From Diorhabda sublineata (taxonomy: Eukaryota; Arthropoda; Insecta; Coleoptera; Chrysomelidae): a stretch of 64,000 nucleotides of DNA. The stretch lies in NCBI RefSeq assembly GCF_026230105.1, contig NC_079475.1:35710086-35774085 (forward strand), in the 5' to 3' direction. Position numbers and translations under genes: made by a program. Under the pieces are notes generated by a model, which had not been told where the DNA came from, searched no databases, and was given only the letters and a program-made list of their open reading frames with translations. Shown one piece after another: positions 47,231 through 59,739 of the stretch (positions are counted from its first letter, which is position 1; each line of letters starts with the position of its first letter).

Positions 47231-48230
47231 AAAGAAAGATTATATTCTGGACAAAAAAAATGGTTTGATTTATCTGATGTACGATGATAAGTTCTCGAAA
47301 AATTTTTTTCTGTTTACAATATTTACAAAAATTCATAGCCAATTAAAAAAAATGAGAAAAATTGTAACTGACATTTCCGTAATTAGATTTTTATTTATTA
47401 ACAAATTAGTGCCCTAAATGGTGAACCTCACCAAGTAATCTGTCCTTAATGATGGAATAAAAATACAAAAAAAAAGTTTGATCTCACAAAGAAATGTATG
47501 GAGATTTAAAAAAAAAATGAAATGTGTAAACTATTTTCCAATAAGGATCTTTAAAATCTAGGCCTTCCTTGTATTGGATTCAAACGAGTACTACAAAGTG
47601 GAAAGTAACAAAATAAGACTCAAATAAAGCATATAACAAAAATTTTTAACCCTGAAAACATTAGAAACGAATGAATTTACTCAGAATTTTATATTTATAA
47701 TAGAAATGTACCAAGTTTTCATAATTATCGGAGAGTGCAAGCGAGGATCCTACCTATATTTCCCTACACTATTTTTCTAATATCTTTTACTTCGTCATAA
47801 TTTGATTCTTTATTTCTTCTAACATTCATATTGTCAACTTTTCATATTACTCTATCAAAGCAACAACATGACAAACAGTTTGTTATACAAACACATTTTT
47901 CAAGCAGTATTACATTAGAGTACTCTTTGGTAATATAAGAATTTAGATTGCTAGTCATTTTTTCGAAATTGATTTTCGACTAATTAACAATGGTGTTTAT
48001 CAAAATACGTCCCGTGCCTTGAAACTTGAAATTTTCGTTTATATTTTGATTCATTTCGATAAACAGATATCAAACTTAACAGAATAATAAAGTAAAACCT
48101 ACAAAGCTATCAACAATTAAGAAACTATCAACAGTATATTATAACAATCAAAATGAGTATATTGATTAATGATTATTAATTTGTTTCATAAAAATTTAGT
48201 AGTCTACATGTATTAAAATCATATAGACAT
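47231..48230. other. Intergenic, nothing recognised
   Basis: AT-rich sequence with no homology that I can name and no inverted repeat seen. Confidence 0.5.
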
Positions 48231-48965
48231 ATACAGGATGTCTCAAAACGATCCAACTTTTTCAAGAGTGAGTGAGAAGCAAACAAGGCGCGGACTAGTT
48301 TTTAGTTGCCATCATGCACATTCAATACTACTCTAAACACTATTGCCGTCCAAGGACAGCAAGAATGCTGGTCAGCGTCAGCTTGAGACTCAACTGGGAT
48401 TATCAAGAGCGACAATTCACCACAAAATGCGATCTGATTTACACCTAAAGGCATACAAGATTCATATTGTGCAAGCTCTACAAGATTGAATTTTGCGAAT
48501 GCAATATTAGAGAGATTCAACAATTCCAACACACGTTCTTCAACGATGAGGCACATTTTCATTTGGATGTCTACGTAAATCGCCAAAATTGTCGTTTTTG
48601 TGAAGAAAAAAATCCACAGACGCCAAAAGTCACTGTGTCGGCGAACTGCAATATTTGGCCCTACTTTTATAAAGATAACAGAGGGCATACAGTGACTGTA
48701 ACTTCTGCACGACATGATACGCAATTTTTTAGGGTCTCAACTGCAACAATATGAGCATTATAACCAGCTGACATGATTCCAACACCACTAACAAGTCACC
48801 TCGAAGCCCTGCTTTGAACCCACTTGATTTTTTCTTGGGGAATTAGCTTAAGAGCGTGGTCTACGAGAATAATATTGAAGAAAAGATCAGTATTCCTCGA
48901 CCACTTCTTCAAAAAATTTTTGAAAATATACGCAAACGGTCAACGTAATGGCCGCGAGTAGCGGC
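48231..48965 (+). mobile_element. Decayed mariner-type (DD41D-like) element
   Basis: It begins at a TATACAGGATGTCTCAAAAC end. In broken plus-strand frames come FFNDEAHFHLDVYVNRQNCR (first aspartate), NPQTPKVTVSANCNIWPYFY KDNRGHTVTVTSAR, and LNPLDFFLG (third aspartate block), then LKSVVYENN. Order and motifs follow the intact transposase at 63 kb on the opposite strand, but this copy has many stops. Confidence 0.7.
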
Positions 48966-48989
48966 TGTTCAACACAAGGGAGCGAAAGA

Positions 48990-49290
48990 TCTTACGCTGA
49001 ATATATTAGATCAGCATGCGAGCATGGCGCAGCCGTACAAACACCGAGTTCTATCGGCCCTATGAAGACCTCAACCTGATGACAGAAGTCAAGAGGGACA
49101 GACTCAGATGGCTAGACCACTTGGAATGTATGTGGAAGGTCAGAAGACCGAGGGCCGGCGACTGCCTGGACTACCGCGCAAACGATGGCTGGATGAAGTC
49201 AAAGAAGATCTTCGGGATTTAGGTGTGAAGACGACGAACGTTGGATCGTAACAACTGGAGGAATGTTGTAGACGAGGCTAAGAATCTTTA
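48990..49290 (+). mobile_element. LINE C-terminal fragment (first of two)
   Basis: Frames on the plus strand give RTNTEFYRPYEDLNLMTEVK RDRLRWLDHLECM followed, after a shift, by RKRWLDEVKEDLRDLGVK. This is the C-terminal end of a LINE protein. It abuts the mariner remnant on its left and another LINE end on its right. Confidence 0.65.
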
Positions 49291-49309
49291 AGGACCGTAG
49301 TGTCAGTGG

Positions 49310-49550
49310 TAGTAGAGAAACCAATTCAAAACAGAATAGAAGAAGGACAATTGAGATGGTTTGATCATGTTATGAGAATGGAAGAAGAACAATTAATACG
49401 GAAGGTATATGAAGCACGAACTTACAAAAAAAAAGAAAGGGAGACCGAGGTGGAGTTGGACAGAAATAATGTAAACTGGTGTGGAAATGGAGCCTCAACT
49501 CTAGCATGCCTTATACCTGAAACTATAAAAAGCCTTCGGGATTAAGCAAT
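49310..49550 (+). mobile_element. LINE C-terminal fragment (second, different family)
   Basis: The plus strand reads QNRIEEGQLRWFDHVMRMEE EQLIRKVYEARTYKKK, the LRWxGHVxRM block that precedes the basic GRPRxxW tail in LINE proteins. Its flanking residues differ from the neighbouring fragment, so it is a separate insertion. Confidence 0.65.
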
Positions 49551-49725
49551 CAAGTAATACTAATATTTCCATATGATTTTAGTTTGTAGACGAAAGTTGA
49601 AATACCTTCGGTAATATTTTGTCAAACAAGGACGTTACGATTATTTTTCTTTGTGGAATTTCTAAAAAAATGACTTAGCCAACTACGTTTTGAAATTTAA
49701 ATTTCTTTACGTTCTACTCTAAGCA

Positions 49726-52700
49726 TCACAATGAAGTGTCGGGAACCGACAGGAACGGCGAAGTTTTTTTCTTTTTGAGAAAATAAACATTCATATTATC
49801 TTTACCTTTAACGTAAACCGATCCCCTCAATTCGAACTCGTATTTTTCTTGCATAGCGGGTAAACAATGTTCACCTACCTGTATTTTCCCTTTCATGCCT
49901 GTACTGTCCATTCTGGAAGCGATATTGACAGCATCACCCCAAATGTCATAGAATAGCTTCGTGTTACCAATAACGGCCGCAGTTACGTCACCGAAATTGT
50001 AACCTATTCTTAACTCCAAATCGAAACCGAGCAAATCTCGATTGAAATCGTTGACGACGTGTTGTAATTCTATAGCGAAATCCATCAGGGCGTAGAGATG
50101 TTCGTTCGGATCTTTCTGTTGTTGACGTTTACGTGAATTTAATCCACTCGCCGCCATAAAAGTCGAACCGATTGTTTTTATTTTTTCTACGCAATGGAAT
50201 TCGGATCGGTTCAAAAGTTCGTCGAAATCGCCGATCAATTCGTTGAGTACGCGCAAATATTCTCTACCCCCTTCGTAACTTTCATCGTACATTTCATTAA
50301 AATTTACAATACTGGCGAATATGATGGCGACGTCTTTGAAATTTTCCGAATATTTAGCATCTTTTTTCAGTTGTTCGGCTACGTGTTCCGGCACTATATT
50401 ATAAATCAGGTAATCGGCTTGATTCTTCAAACTTTGTACTTTATTTTTATCTCTTATAGCGACGAAATTCGTATGAAAACTCAGTCTGTATCCAATTTCA
50501 AATTCTCTGGTTAACAACCAAATCAAAATGACCAATATGAATAGATTCAAAACTATTTCAGCCTTATATAACGAACAAGATATTTGTTGTTTGGGATTTG
50601 TCGTATTGAAATTATCTAAAATTAACGAACTATCATTTATATTCGTGATATTAGGTTGGATCGTTTGGTAGCTACATGGAGTGTTATTATCGGTGAAAAT
50701 TAAAGTGGAAGCTAAAGCTAAACTTGTTACGGTAGCTAGTAAATTTTTCATCCAGCAATTTAATTGGGTGAAATTACAAAAATGAACTAGACCTACGAAC
50801 AACAAATAGCTGAATACGTTTAGGCTGGCCGGCGAGAAAGTTTGATTATTTATAAAATTGGCTATAGCCGATATTAACGGTAAGCTGATTAGTATCGCTC
50901 CGAAAAAGTTCCATCGGTAAAATCTAATGAAACACCATAAAACTCTATCGAACCATCTAACTACCGATTTGAAACAAAAAGCGATACCCAAAGTTTGCAA
51001 AAGCAAACAAGTAAAAAAGGTTATCAGCCATACTGTTGTTACTTTATACAACAAAGCAGAACCGAGAGAAATTATTAGAAAAACTAAAAGCGATACGACA
51101 ACGTCTAAATAAGTGTTGAATTTCGAATTGGCTAACGTCATGATATCTTGTTCGTCTTTTTTTGAAATTCTATGGACATTCTGTCGATACTGTTTCTCCA
51201 TTTCTTTGTCTTTAAAAAATAACGTTAATCTAGATAAGGGCGGCTTTATGAAATACGAACATTTTGATTTAGAGTTATCTTGAACACATTTTATTAGTTG
51301 TCTGTCTGATTGTTTTCGCAATATTTGTATAGTTGCTCCGTTCTTATCGAAAAATGTTCCGAATTTTCTTGGCACTTGAGGGGTGTGATTTATCGAAAAC
51401 TGACTCGCTGTATAATAACCGGACACGCGATGTAGCATTTCCGAATTAGCAAGGGCTCCATCTATCTGAAAACGAGAAAAAAAAATATTAAACAACAATT
51501 TAGTACGCAAATTAGCGCTACGAAATGTATTAAATAACAAAACTGATGTTATAATAGTATATTATTCACGAGTGTATAATGAAGGTTATTATTCAGGAGG
51601 TAAAGTTTACAGCCACGACACTAGCGAGTGACATAAATCACCGAGTTAATAATAAGTCATTAGGGGCCATCCATAAAGTACGTCACACGAATTTTAGGAC
51701 TTTTGAACCCCTCCCCCCGTCCTTGTCACATTTTTATAACCCCCCCCCCTCCTGATGTGACGTCACACATTTTTTTAAACTTATGTATCTATTTAAAAAT
51801 AAACGAGATATTATTTTTATTAAATAATAATCTAATAAAATCAACATAAAGTCCAACATTTCATAAAATTTTTTAAATTATCAATTCACATCCAAACTTT
51901 GCGTTTTATTAGTATTTTAAATTTTAACATGTGACGTCACAAAACTATTGATCCCCCCATGCCCCTTGCCACACGATGTCACTTTGGTGATACCCTCCCT
52001 CCCCATTAACGTGTGACGTACTTTATGGATGGCCCCTTATACGCGAGTAGAATACTATACTTTATCCACGACTACTAAATATTTCTGTTGAAGTTTTTTT
52101 ATCGGAAAATTTTTTTGCATTATCAGAAATACTAAAGGTTACTTGTCGTTTTAATAGTTTTGGATAGTTTATATACAATTTTCATTATATTTTTTGAGCA
52201 ATATTTATAGAGAAAAATTCAAAAATTTTATAGGTAATTTAAACATTTCAGTAAGGCCGCCATATTGCGTGACGTCATAGGTATAAAATAAACACTGAAC
52301 ATATGATACAAAGTGAATACGACAGTTATTCTCTCGGTTATTCTAAAATAAAATTTGATTAACCTGAAGAATGGTATAAAGTTTTTTATTATACCAAGAA
52401 ATTCGAATAAACTACAACAAAAATGGTTTGAAAGTGTTGGTCATTATCGGTCGGTAATTACAATAATGCATACATAGATGTCAGTAGTGTTCTTAGAGCT
52501 TTAAAATTTGTAATAATCATTTTACATTTAAAAAGATTATTCTCCTTGTGGATTTTTTCAGCATTTTTTCTACGTTAGATTTTAAAAAACCCTTTTTAAA
52601 CTGTAATTAAAAACAAGCGTTATCTAAAAGATAGTAGTTAATTGCCGTTTTATTATACGTTATTTATGAATTAATTTTATTTCAGGATAATTTATTATAG

Positions 52701-55700
52701 TCTATTATCATTATATACCATCTATAATTTTAACCATAAATTTCCTAAAAGCCAATTATTTATCTAATTTTTATTCAATTTATAATTTTTCAATGATGAA
52801 ATTTTGTAATGAAAATTTGAATTGCGTCAGTTTCTTTTTATTTACTTTTTCTTTTAATAAAGAAATTAATACGATTAGTGAAAATAACACTAAACAAAAA
52901 TATAGTAGCCATAGAAGGAAGCTTATCAACAGTTTTGTTTACGGTACCAAGGAATGATTTATGATAGCAAAAGTCTTAGCATACGCAGATGGCGTAGTGC
53001 TCATAACCAGAACAAAACAGGAACTACAGAAAATGTTTTTTCTAGCTGAAAATACAGCAAAAAGATAAAAGATACAACGAAATATATGGAAATGGTTAAC
53101 GATTTTTTAACTAACAAAATGACCAAAATAAGGAGTGACGGTAACAAGTAAAGAGGACGAAATTAAAGAATTCGACAAACGATTGGCAAGAGACAATAAA
53201 ACAGTTGGTGCTCTAGGAAGCCTAATAAGATCCAAAGATATATCAAGGGCAGGGAAGCTAAGAATTTACAGGACAGTTATACAACCTACAGTGTTATATG
53301 GTAGTGAATGCAGGGACATGACTAAGAAAGATGAAAATGGGAGAGAGGTCAGGTAAAGATCGGCTCTATAGTAAGGTTTTGATGTTGCTACCATATTTAG
53401 ACCATACAGAGGCACGAAAAGCTACTTTGACCATGAAAATTGTAAAATATCAAAAAGAACTAACGTAAATAAGATATTGCACGATTCTTTATCCACTTGG
53501 CTGACATTAATAACTCCAAGAGGAGAAAATAAGAAATAAAAGACATTTAAACTATCTCCACATTATATATAATTCATATATTAATTAGAATTAGTGGGAT
53601 TGTGGCAAAATTAAACAGCAAAGTGTACTAACTCTAATATATTTCCGAGCTATCGAATACTTGTGTATTCATCGTTTGGTACTGAATGATGTATACAAGT
53701 ATAAAATAAAAATATGTATAAAAGTGTAACAATAAGAAAAACTGCTTACATCAATTAGTTTTGAATTTCGTTGATTCTTAAAAAAAAAACATTGAATTCA
53801 TCTACAACTATAATCAATAACCTTAATATTTCTATCGAGTGTTAATTTGAATATTGCTTTTTGAAATTGATGGATTTATTGAAATCAATAATCAACAAAA
53901 TTTAAAACGCAATTCTTTCAATTAATGTAAGTAGTTTTTGTTATTGTTATACTCTAATACATATTTTTATATTGTACTTGACCACATCTTCAGTCTCAGA
54001 CGATGTAAAAAAGTATTCGAAAGCTCGGAAATATATTGGAGTTAATACACTTTGCCACAATCCCACTAAGAAAACGTTCATAATTTATATTATATAATAA
54101 GATAGTAATAATTACAAACTCTATCCGCACTATTTAAACACTCATTAAATCTGAACTACTCGCCTTATTCACCAATGCAAGGCAGGCGTAACGATTATTG
54201 TATCAACATCGCACACTAGTTTCTGCAGGAAACGAAAAAACTGATCAATATACCAAAGAAGCAGCATATAATCTCGGTTCTGGCATTTTGTCCTCCAGTT
54301 CTCTATATCAATGTCCTCCTCTATTTCGTTTCTCCAAGCCTGTCTCTTCTGCTTGGTCACAATGTGGTACATTGCTCTCCTTTTTCCTTTCTATGTTGTG
54401 TTTGCACCTGTTATAGTTCTCATTCCCTTTCTCTCGGTTTTTTGAGTTCTTCTTCTTCCCTTTTGTTGATTACTGTTGTTACCATCGCATCGTGATTACT
54501 GGTCCTATTAGGATTTTTTATTTTGTTTTATTTGGTTATGTTTTTTAATAGGTTTCTGTTTCTTCCATAGCCTTTTTGTATCCTTTCCTTTATCCTGTCT
54601 CTGGTTGTTTAATCCAACGTTATTCCTAAATAATTAAAGGTCGATACTGTTTCATAATTGTATTTGTTAGTTTTCAGTGTGTTAGCTTCTTCTTCTTATT
54701 TGTTGATAGCCTCAAGATATCAAAAAAATAAATAATCAAAAGATTTGCTGAGAGAAACTGGAAACAAAAAAGAAAAAAATATCCTTGTAGCCTCTCAAAA
54801 ACAGCTTGCAGTAGTAGATCAAGAATCAGTTAAATTAAATAAATAATTTGTTGCTTTATTATAGTCGTATTTTCTAAAATAAATATTCATCATCGTAAAA
54901 GTGTAGTAAATTCAGGAAATTTCCATTATATGAGAAAGTTTGAACAAAAAAAAAAAAAGAAAATTAAAAGCATGGTCCTAAATCGAAACATCTGTAATAA
55001 AATACTCTATAAATCACCATTTGACGTCACGTACCTGTTGAATGCTACTTTTTCTGCTATTGCTCCGTATTCCCGAATCTTTTCTACTCTGATTGAGATT
55101 CTCTTCCAAACCGGTTATGCTCGATAATCGACTAGGTAATTCGAACGATCTCTTCGGTCTTTGAATATTGATAGTGGATACCGTAGCGCTTCTAGCCCTT
55201 TCATGAGGTTCTAAACTATCGAACAACGGCGAGCGACCTCTTCTAGATCTATTACTTCCCGTTCGATGCAGATATTGCAAATCTGATAATGGCGATCGAC
55301 TATATTGGGAACGATAACTTCCGCTCCTGATGAATTCGGCGTTAGAGGTGTAGTCGTATGGGCCTATGTCGCTTCTAGATTGACTTATGTATGATTTAAT
55401 GTCTATATTGTCTTTTAGTAAATCTTCTATGTCTGTCTTTTGTGATGAATCTATCTTATTGCCGTTCACAGTTGCTTCGATGATAGTAGGAACCTGTAAT
55501 TAGATAATTAGAATTAACCTGTTTCCTTTAAAGACTTCGAAAAAGATCCGTCCACAGGTAAAGTCAAACTAATCGCCATTGTACACAACAACGTTCATGA
55601 AGCGCCCGTTCGCAAAACCTTCTGAGAGCTCCTTTAAGCGGAGAAACAGAAAGGATTCCGCAGTCGCCAGGTCAGGCGGGTACGGTAGATTATCAAGAAC

Positions 55701-57094
55701 AGTTACCCCAAACTGGGACAAGAATCGACGCACGCGGATCGCAGAGAGCACAGCTACGTTATTGTGCAAAATGAACCTCTTTCAACTGTGGCTAAAAAGA
55801 TTTTGGACAACGATACTTTTGGAGTCGTGGGGAAAACGTACTGCCACTTAGAATTCGTATCGAATTCCGATTTTACATGGTAATGGAATCTCCAGTGGCT
55901 TCCATCCGTTTTGTTTTCTGATCGTCTGATTGCACAAATCGGGAACAGATCGTACTTTCATCAAAATCTCCGCGATATTGCGAACCATTTTCTCGATAAT
56001 GCTCAATGTCTCCACCTCCAATCGTGTTGTCAATCGCCGATTTCTTGCCCAGCATCTTTCGTACTGCTGTTCTTCGACAACAGATTTGACGTTGATCCAT
56101 CCTCAATCACTTCCTAGTCGTCGCTAAAATGTTTGAACCAGTTTTAAAAATATTTTCTGGCGACGAATTTCGTTCTGTACACTTGCATGTGTCTCCGTAG
56201 CTGTTTTGAATCTTGATATACATTGCAGGATGATCTACCTTCACGCCGACTTTTTTAGCAAATGTGGATGTCTTGTAGCAAAAAAGGATGGGTGATGATT
56301 CATCACTTTTGGTCCAAACAAAGTAGAATCTTTCGTTTAAATCACAAGAAAATAACAGATTGTTATTTAAGACACATTTTTACCGTGATATAACTGTCAA
56401 AATATTTCAAGAGAACACATTAGATGGATATCAGCGCCATAATCACACATTTTAAAAGAATAATTTCAAAATATTTTCAAATACCGGTGACAAATCAAAA
56501 TTGATATTCTTGCAGTTTAATACAAAAATTGTTCATTAATTTTTAGTTAAAATTGATCAAAAACTGATATAATAAATAAATGTCAAGTACTTACTTGCTG
56601 GTAACCATCTTCAGTAGATGGTAAAGGCGAAACAGTAAATACGTCGACTTCTAAATCTTGCTTCTGATCTGACAATTTCCTCATAAACTTCGGTATTTTC
56701 CAACTTTTCAATTTTCCAGCGTACTTTCCCGAACTGGCCGTACTAGTGGGAGTTTTAATGTCGTCGGTAAATGAGGAATCGTTATTATTCGGAGTAGTAC
56801 AGATAGTATCGTCGCTTTCCAAATCTAAAATGCTTGGAAGACTACTAGCTTTGATTTTACAAACGTCGGGCGAAAGTAAATGTTGCGATTGTTGTTGGGG
56901 TTTGATGTAGTTAGATGAAGTGTCGCAAGAAAGGACGCGTGGTCGCGATGGTGGTGATGATGAAGAATTGGAAGGAGGTGATATGAAGAGCTGGAGAGAG
57001 TTGGCGTATTTTTGGCGACCTTCTGCGCGAAATGAGCCACTATATGAAGGAGTTCTGTCACTCTTACGCGCCAGGATGAAGTATGTACGCAAAC
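49726..57094 (-). CDS. Ac13E: Adenylate cyclase type 9 / Ac13E, 3' part (three exons visible)
   Basis: Minus-strand exons 57094-56595, 55493-55035 and 51465-49726 splice in frame (CAA|GTAAGT, CAG|GTACGT, TTTTCAG|ATAGAT) and end in a stop. The first starts with GLRTYFILARKS, the end of the C1a cyclase domain, then Ser/Pro/Gln-rich C1b sequence. The last exon carries six membrane helices, an extracellular loop with N-glycosylation sites (NITNIND, NTTNP), and the C2a catalytic domain. Purine and transition-state residues are present: K in EKIKTIG, D in YDIWGD, N and R in VNIASRMDS, and K in YVKGKD. ADCY9-like spacing EHLYALMDFAIELQHVVNDF favours this isoform over other cyclases. The enzyme makes cAMP at the plasma membrane. 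The first half of the gene is outside the window to the right. Confidence 0.93.
51663..52036. mobile_element. MITE with TTA target duplication in adenylate cyclase intron
   Basis: The ends GGGGCCATCCATAAAGTACG and CGTACTTTATGGATGGCCCC are perfect inverted repeats of about 25 bp or more, flanked by TTA on both sides (51660-51662, 52037-52039). A 3-bp TTA duplication is usual for PIF/Harbinger; that assignment is inferred. The 374-bp element has long C runs and two full TGACGTCA palindromes (51758 and 51932). No coding capacity. Confidence 0.88.
52975..53356 (+). mobile_element. LINE reverse-transcriptase fragment with mutated YADD
   Basis: On the plus strand, antisense to the cyclase and within its intron, AYADGVVLITRTKQELQK is the catalytic YADD motif with the second aspartate changed to glycine. 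GVTVTSKEDEIKEFDKRLAR and LRIYRTVIQPTVLYGSE follow after a shift, continuing the LINE thumb region. Confidence 0.75.
55560..56125 (-). mobile_element. Decayed mariner transposase in adenylate cyclase intron
   Basis: The minus strand reads LHNNVAVLSAIRVRRFLSQF GVTVLDNLPYPPDLATAESF LFLRLKEL, the second and third catalytic regions of a mariner transposase with HDNA changed to HNNV and the last aspartate lost. Upstream (56106-55850) frames match the N-terminal DNA-binding half. It sits between the 55035-55493 and 56595-57094 exons, on the same strand as the host gene. Confidence 0.65.
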
Positions 57095-57250
57095 CTGGAA
57101 AAACAAAATCGGTCAAAGAAACACTAATTCCGAAATAATGAATTTAATTTAACGGATTCATTTATAGGAATATTTTTATCTGAAAGCATTCGGATTCAAA
57201 AATCCGGCTGATTATTTTAAAGAAGCCGTCTCAATATTTGCATTAACGTA
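57095..57250. other. Cyclase intron, right side
   Basis: Intron sequence immediately upstream of the 57094-56595 exon. No further cyclase exon is recognisable from here to the end of the window. Confidence 0.6.
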
Positions 57251-58344
57251 CACTACCGGTCAAAAGTTATTATTGCCTACCCCATAATCCATTATTTCAA
57301 ACTAATACACTTTAACAAATTCATCCTTTATATTGTTCATATACGAATTGTTTTTGTTATCGCAAATTCAAACTTGTAAGTTTTGAAATGGTAAAACCAA
57401 GGAACTATCCATTGAAATTTGTGCATGAATCGCATGTCTAGGAAATATTAACTGTACTATTGCCTCCGAATTGAAGATATCTCGACGTCCCGTTGACTAG
57501 CATCTTTGGCGACAGTAAACGTTCAAGATGGACTCGAAAAACCACAACCGCCGAAGATAAACGTATTGTATCGATCAGTAAACGTGATCGACGACTCACG
57601 GGCTCAGATCAATGAATCTAGTGATCTACCTTCGAGCACTTCAACAATGAAAATGAGATTATGAAAAGCTGGTCTTTTTGGAAGGTGGAGTAACCTCTTT
57701 TAAGACGTCAAAATAAAATTAAGAGGATGAATTGGGCTAAGAGTGTTGTTGGTCAAAGGAAGAACGGGTGTTGGATCCATGGGTAATCATCCCGACTAAA
57801 AAACACGACGAAGGCTCGGTGATAGATAGAGGACGTTTTGGAGGAAGGGCGACTGGATACCTTGTAAAAATTGAAGGGATTTTGAAAAAAGAAAACTATA
57901 AAATATATTAAAGGTAAATATACGTTCTAGCCATTGTCTGTTTGACAGAAAATTTATCTTCCAACATAACAACGATCCCAAGGTTTTCTCAATGCTGTGC
58001 AAAGAGTTTCGGCTGCCACAATCGCCCGTTTGATTTGTTTTGGGACAAATTGTACAGGGAAGTCAGACTGCAGCGTCCTACTTTCACTTCACATCATTCT
58101 AAACAACGAATGGAACCAAATAGACGAGTAGATATTATTTATAGACATTGTTACAGAGATTGCCAAAATTGTGCGCCGGAATAATAAAAGCAAAATGGGG
58201 CTACATCTATGTATCAAACATTTTTATTACTTTATTAATCTATATATGTTATTTAAAGTATAAAAATCAAACTCCATCGTATTGTTTTCATATGGCATGT
58301 ATGACGCAAACTATAGATTGGGCAAAAACTATTGACCGGTAGTG
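57251..58344 (+). mobile_element. Decayed Tc1-like transposon
   Basis: The ends CACTACCGGTCAAAAGTTAT and (reverse complement of the right end) CACTACCGGTCAATAGTTTT are inverted repeats. TA flanks the left; the right flank has mutated to AA. The plus strand, in broken frames, reads RWTRKTTTAEDKRIVSISKR DRRLTGSD (paired-like DNA-binding region), FIFQHNNDPKVFSMLCKEF (QQDNDPKHTS block) and LPKLCAGIIKAK (C-terminus). At 1.1 kb it is somewhat shorter than a full Tc1. Confidence 0.8.
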
Positions 58345-59739
58345 AATGTCGCAATAGTTTTAGCACAAAATTTAAAGAAATTCAAAATAGATCGCTATAA
58401 TAATAAAAATGGCTTTATTAACAAAAAATTGTTTAGTTAGACAATGGCACTCGCATTAAAATTTCATTTAGAGTGGAAACAAGAATAAGCATTTATAATT
58501 TGGGAATAGCGTGCCTGAACCACCGTAATTTGGTTATTCAAAATTTTCACATACATTTTGAGGTTATGTGAAAAAAGTTTGAATACAAAGTTTCATTACC
58601 TACAATTTTGCTATTAAACTTTTTTTAGTCTTGTAATTTTACCGTCAAACGAGATTATCCGTTTTTTATCCTCAAAAACTCCTCCCTACCCTTTTTCCTT
58701 TCATTTTTGTTATATTCTCTACATTTCCCAATAGTCGCCAAGAGCTTTGGATTCAATCAAATGATGACTCTAGTTCAGACGATTCTGACTACCATGATTA
58801 TTTATAAAGATACTTTGAATTGAAATGTTTCTTTTTCTTTTGTTTTATTTGCAAAGAATTTATTTTCCTTTATGGTTTTTGATTCGAAATTTTGCCATCC
58901 AGAAAAAAAACGGATGCCGTACAAAAAGGATTCAGTTCACGTCTGATACCCTGGTTAAACCAAACTCCCTTACAGGCAGGTACATTTTATTCGTCTATTT
59001 ATGTTGTCGACAAGGGTTTTTCTAATTTTTCAATTAATATAAATAAATAAAGATATCAAATGGATGAAATTTTGACAGTAGCTGCTTACGAGAATGTGCT
59101 ACACAATGTACTTGTTAATGATGATGTTAATTACTTATTGGACTATCCTTGTAATGTCAGTATTTCTAGTGCTTCAATAATTCTGATTAATAATGAGAAG
59201 TGAAAATTTTACTTATTTCAGGGTCGAATAGTTTAATTGATCGAAAATTACGTACACAATCAAAATTGACATTGACTTTAATTGAAATTTAAAAATATAA
59301 ACATTTGCTCATTCAAACAATATGTTAAAGTAAATTTCCTGTAAATAGTTTACTTCCGTTGATATAAAATGTATCAAGATAAAAATCACCAGGTAACTTT
59401 ACATGAAATTTGAATTATCAGTGGAACAATCAAAAAATTTTTAGAACGGTATTTGTTTAATATAAAACGTAATCCCATAAAATTTATGATACGACGAAAA
59501 TAAATACTTTGGGGATTTTCAGATCCTGGCTGTCACTTTTTACTTTATTGTATGTATGTTTAAATGTAAATATTATATCGGGAGGTAATTTGTATTTTTA
59601 GATTCAGCTTTTCTATACTACTAAATAATGGGAAAAATTTATACCCAGTGACATTAGAAGGAATTCAATTTCAAATAATGTAATAGCATCACATCAATAA
59701 CGAAATGATAACATAATCGAAAAGAATGGATCTATGTTT
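58345..59739. other. Intron sequence with one foldback-arm copy
   Basis: No gene. A segment at about 58556-58760 matches one arm of the 34.7-35.9 kb foldback (TTTTGAGGTTATGTGAAA, GTTTGAATACAAAG, then a weaker CTCCC..TTTC region). The rest is AT-rich with no recognised content. Confidence 0.5.
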
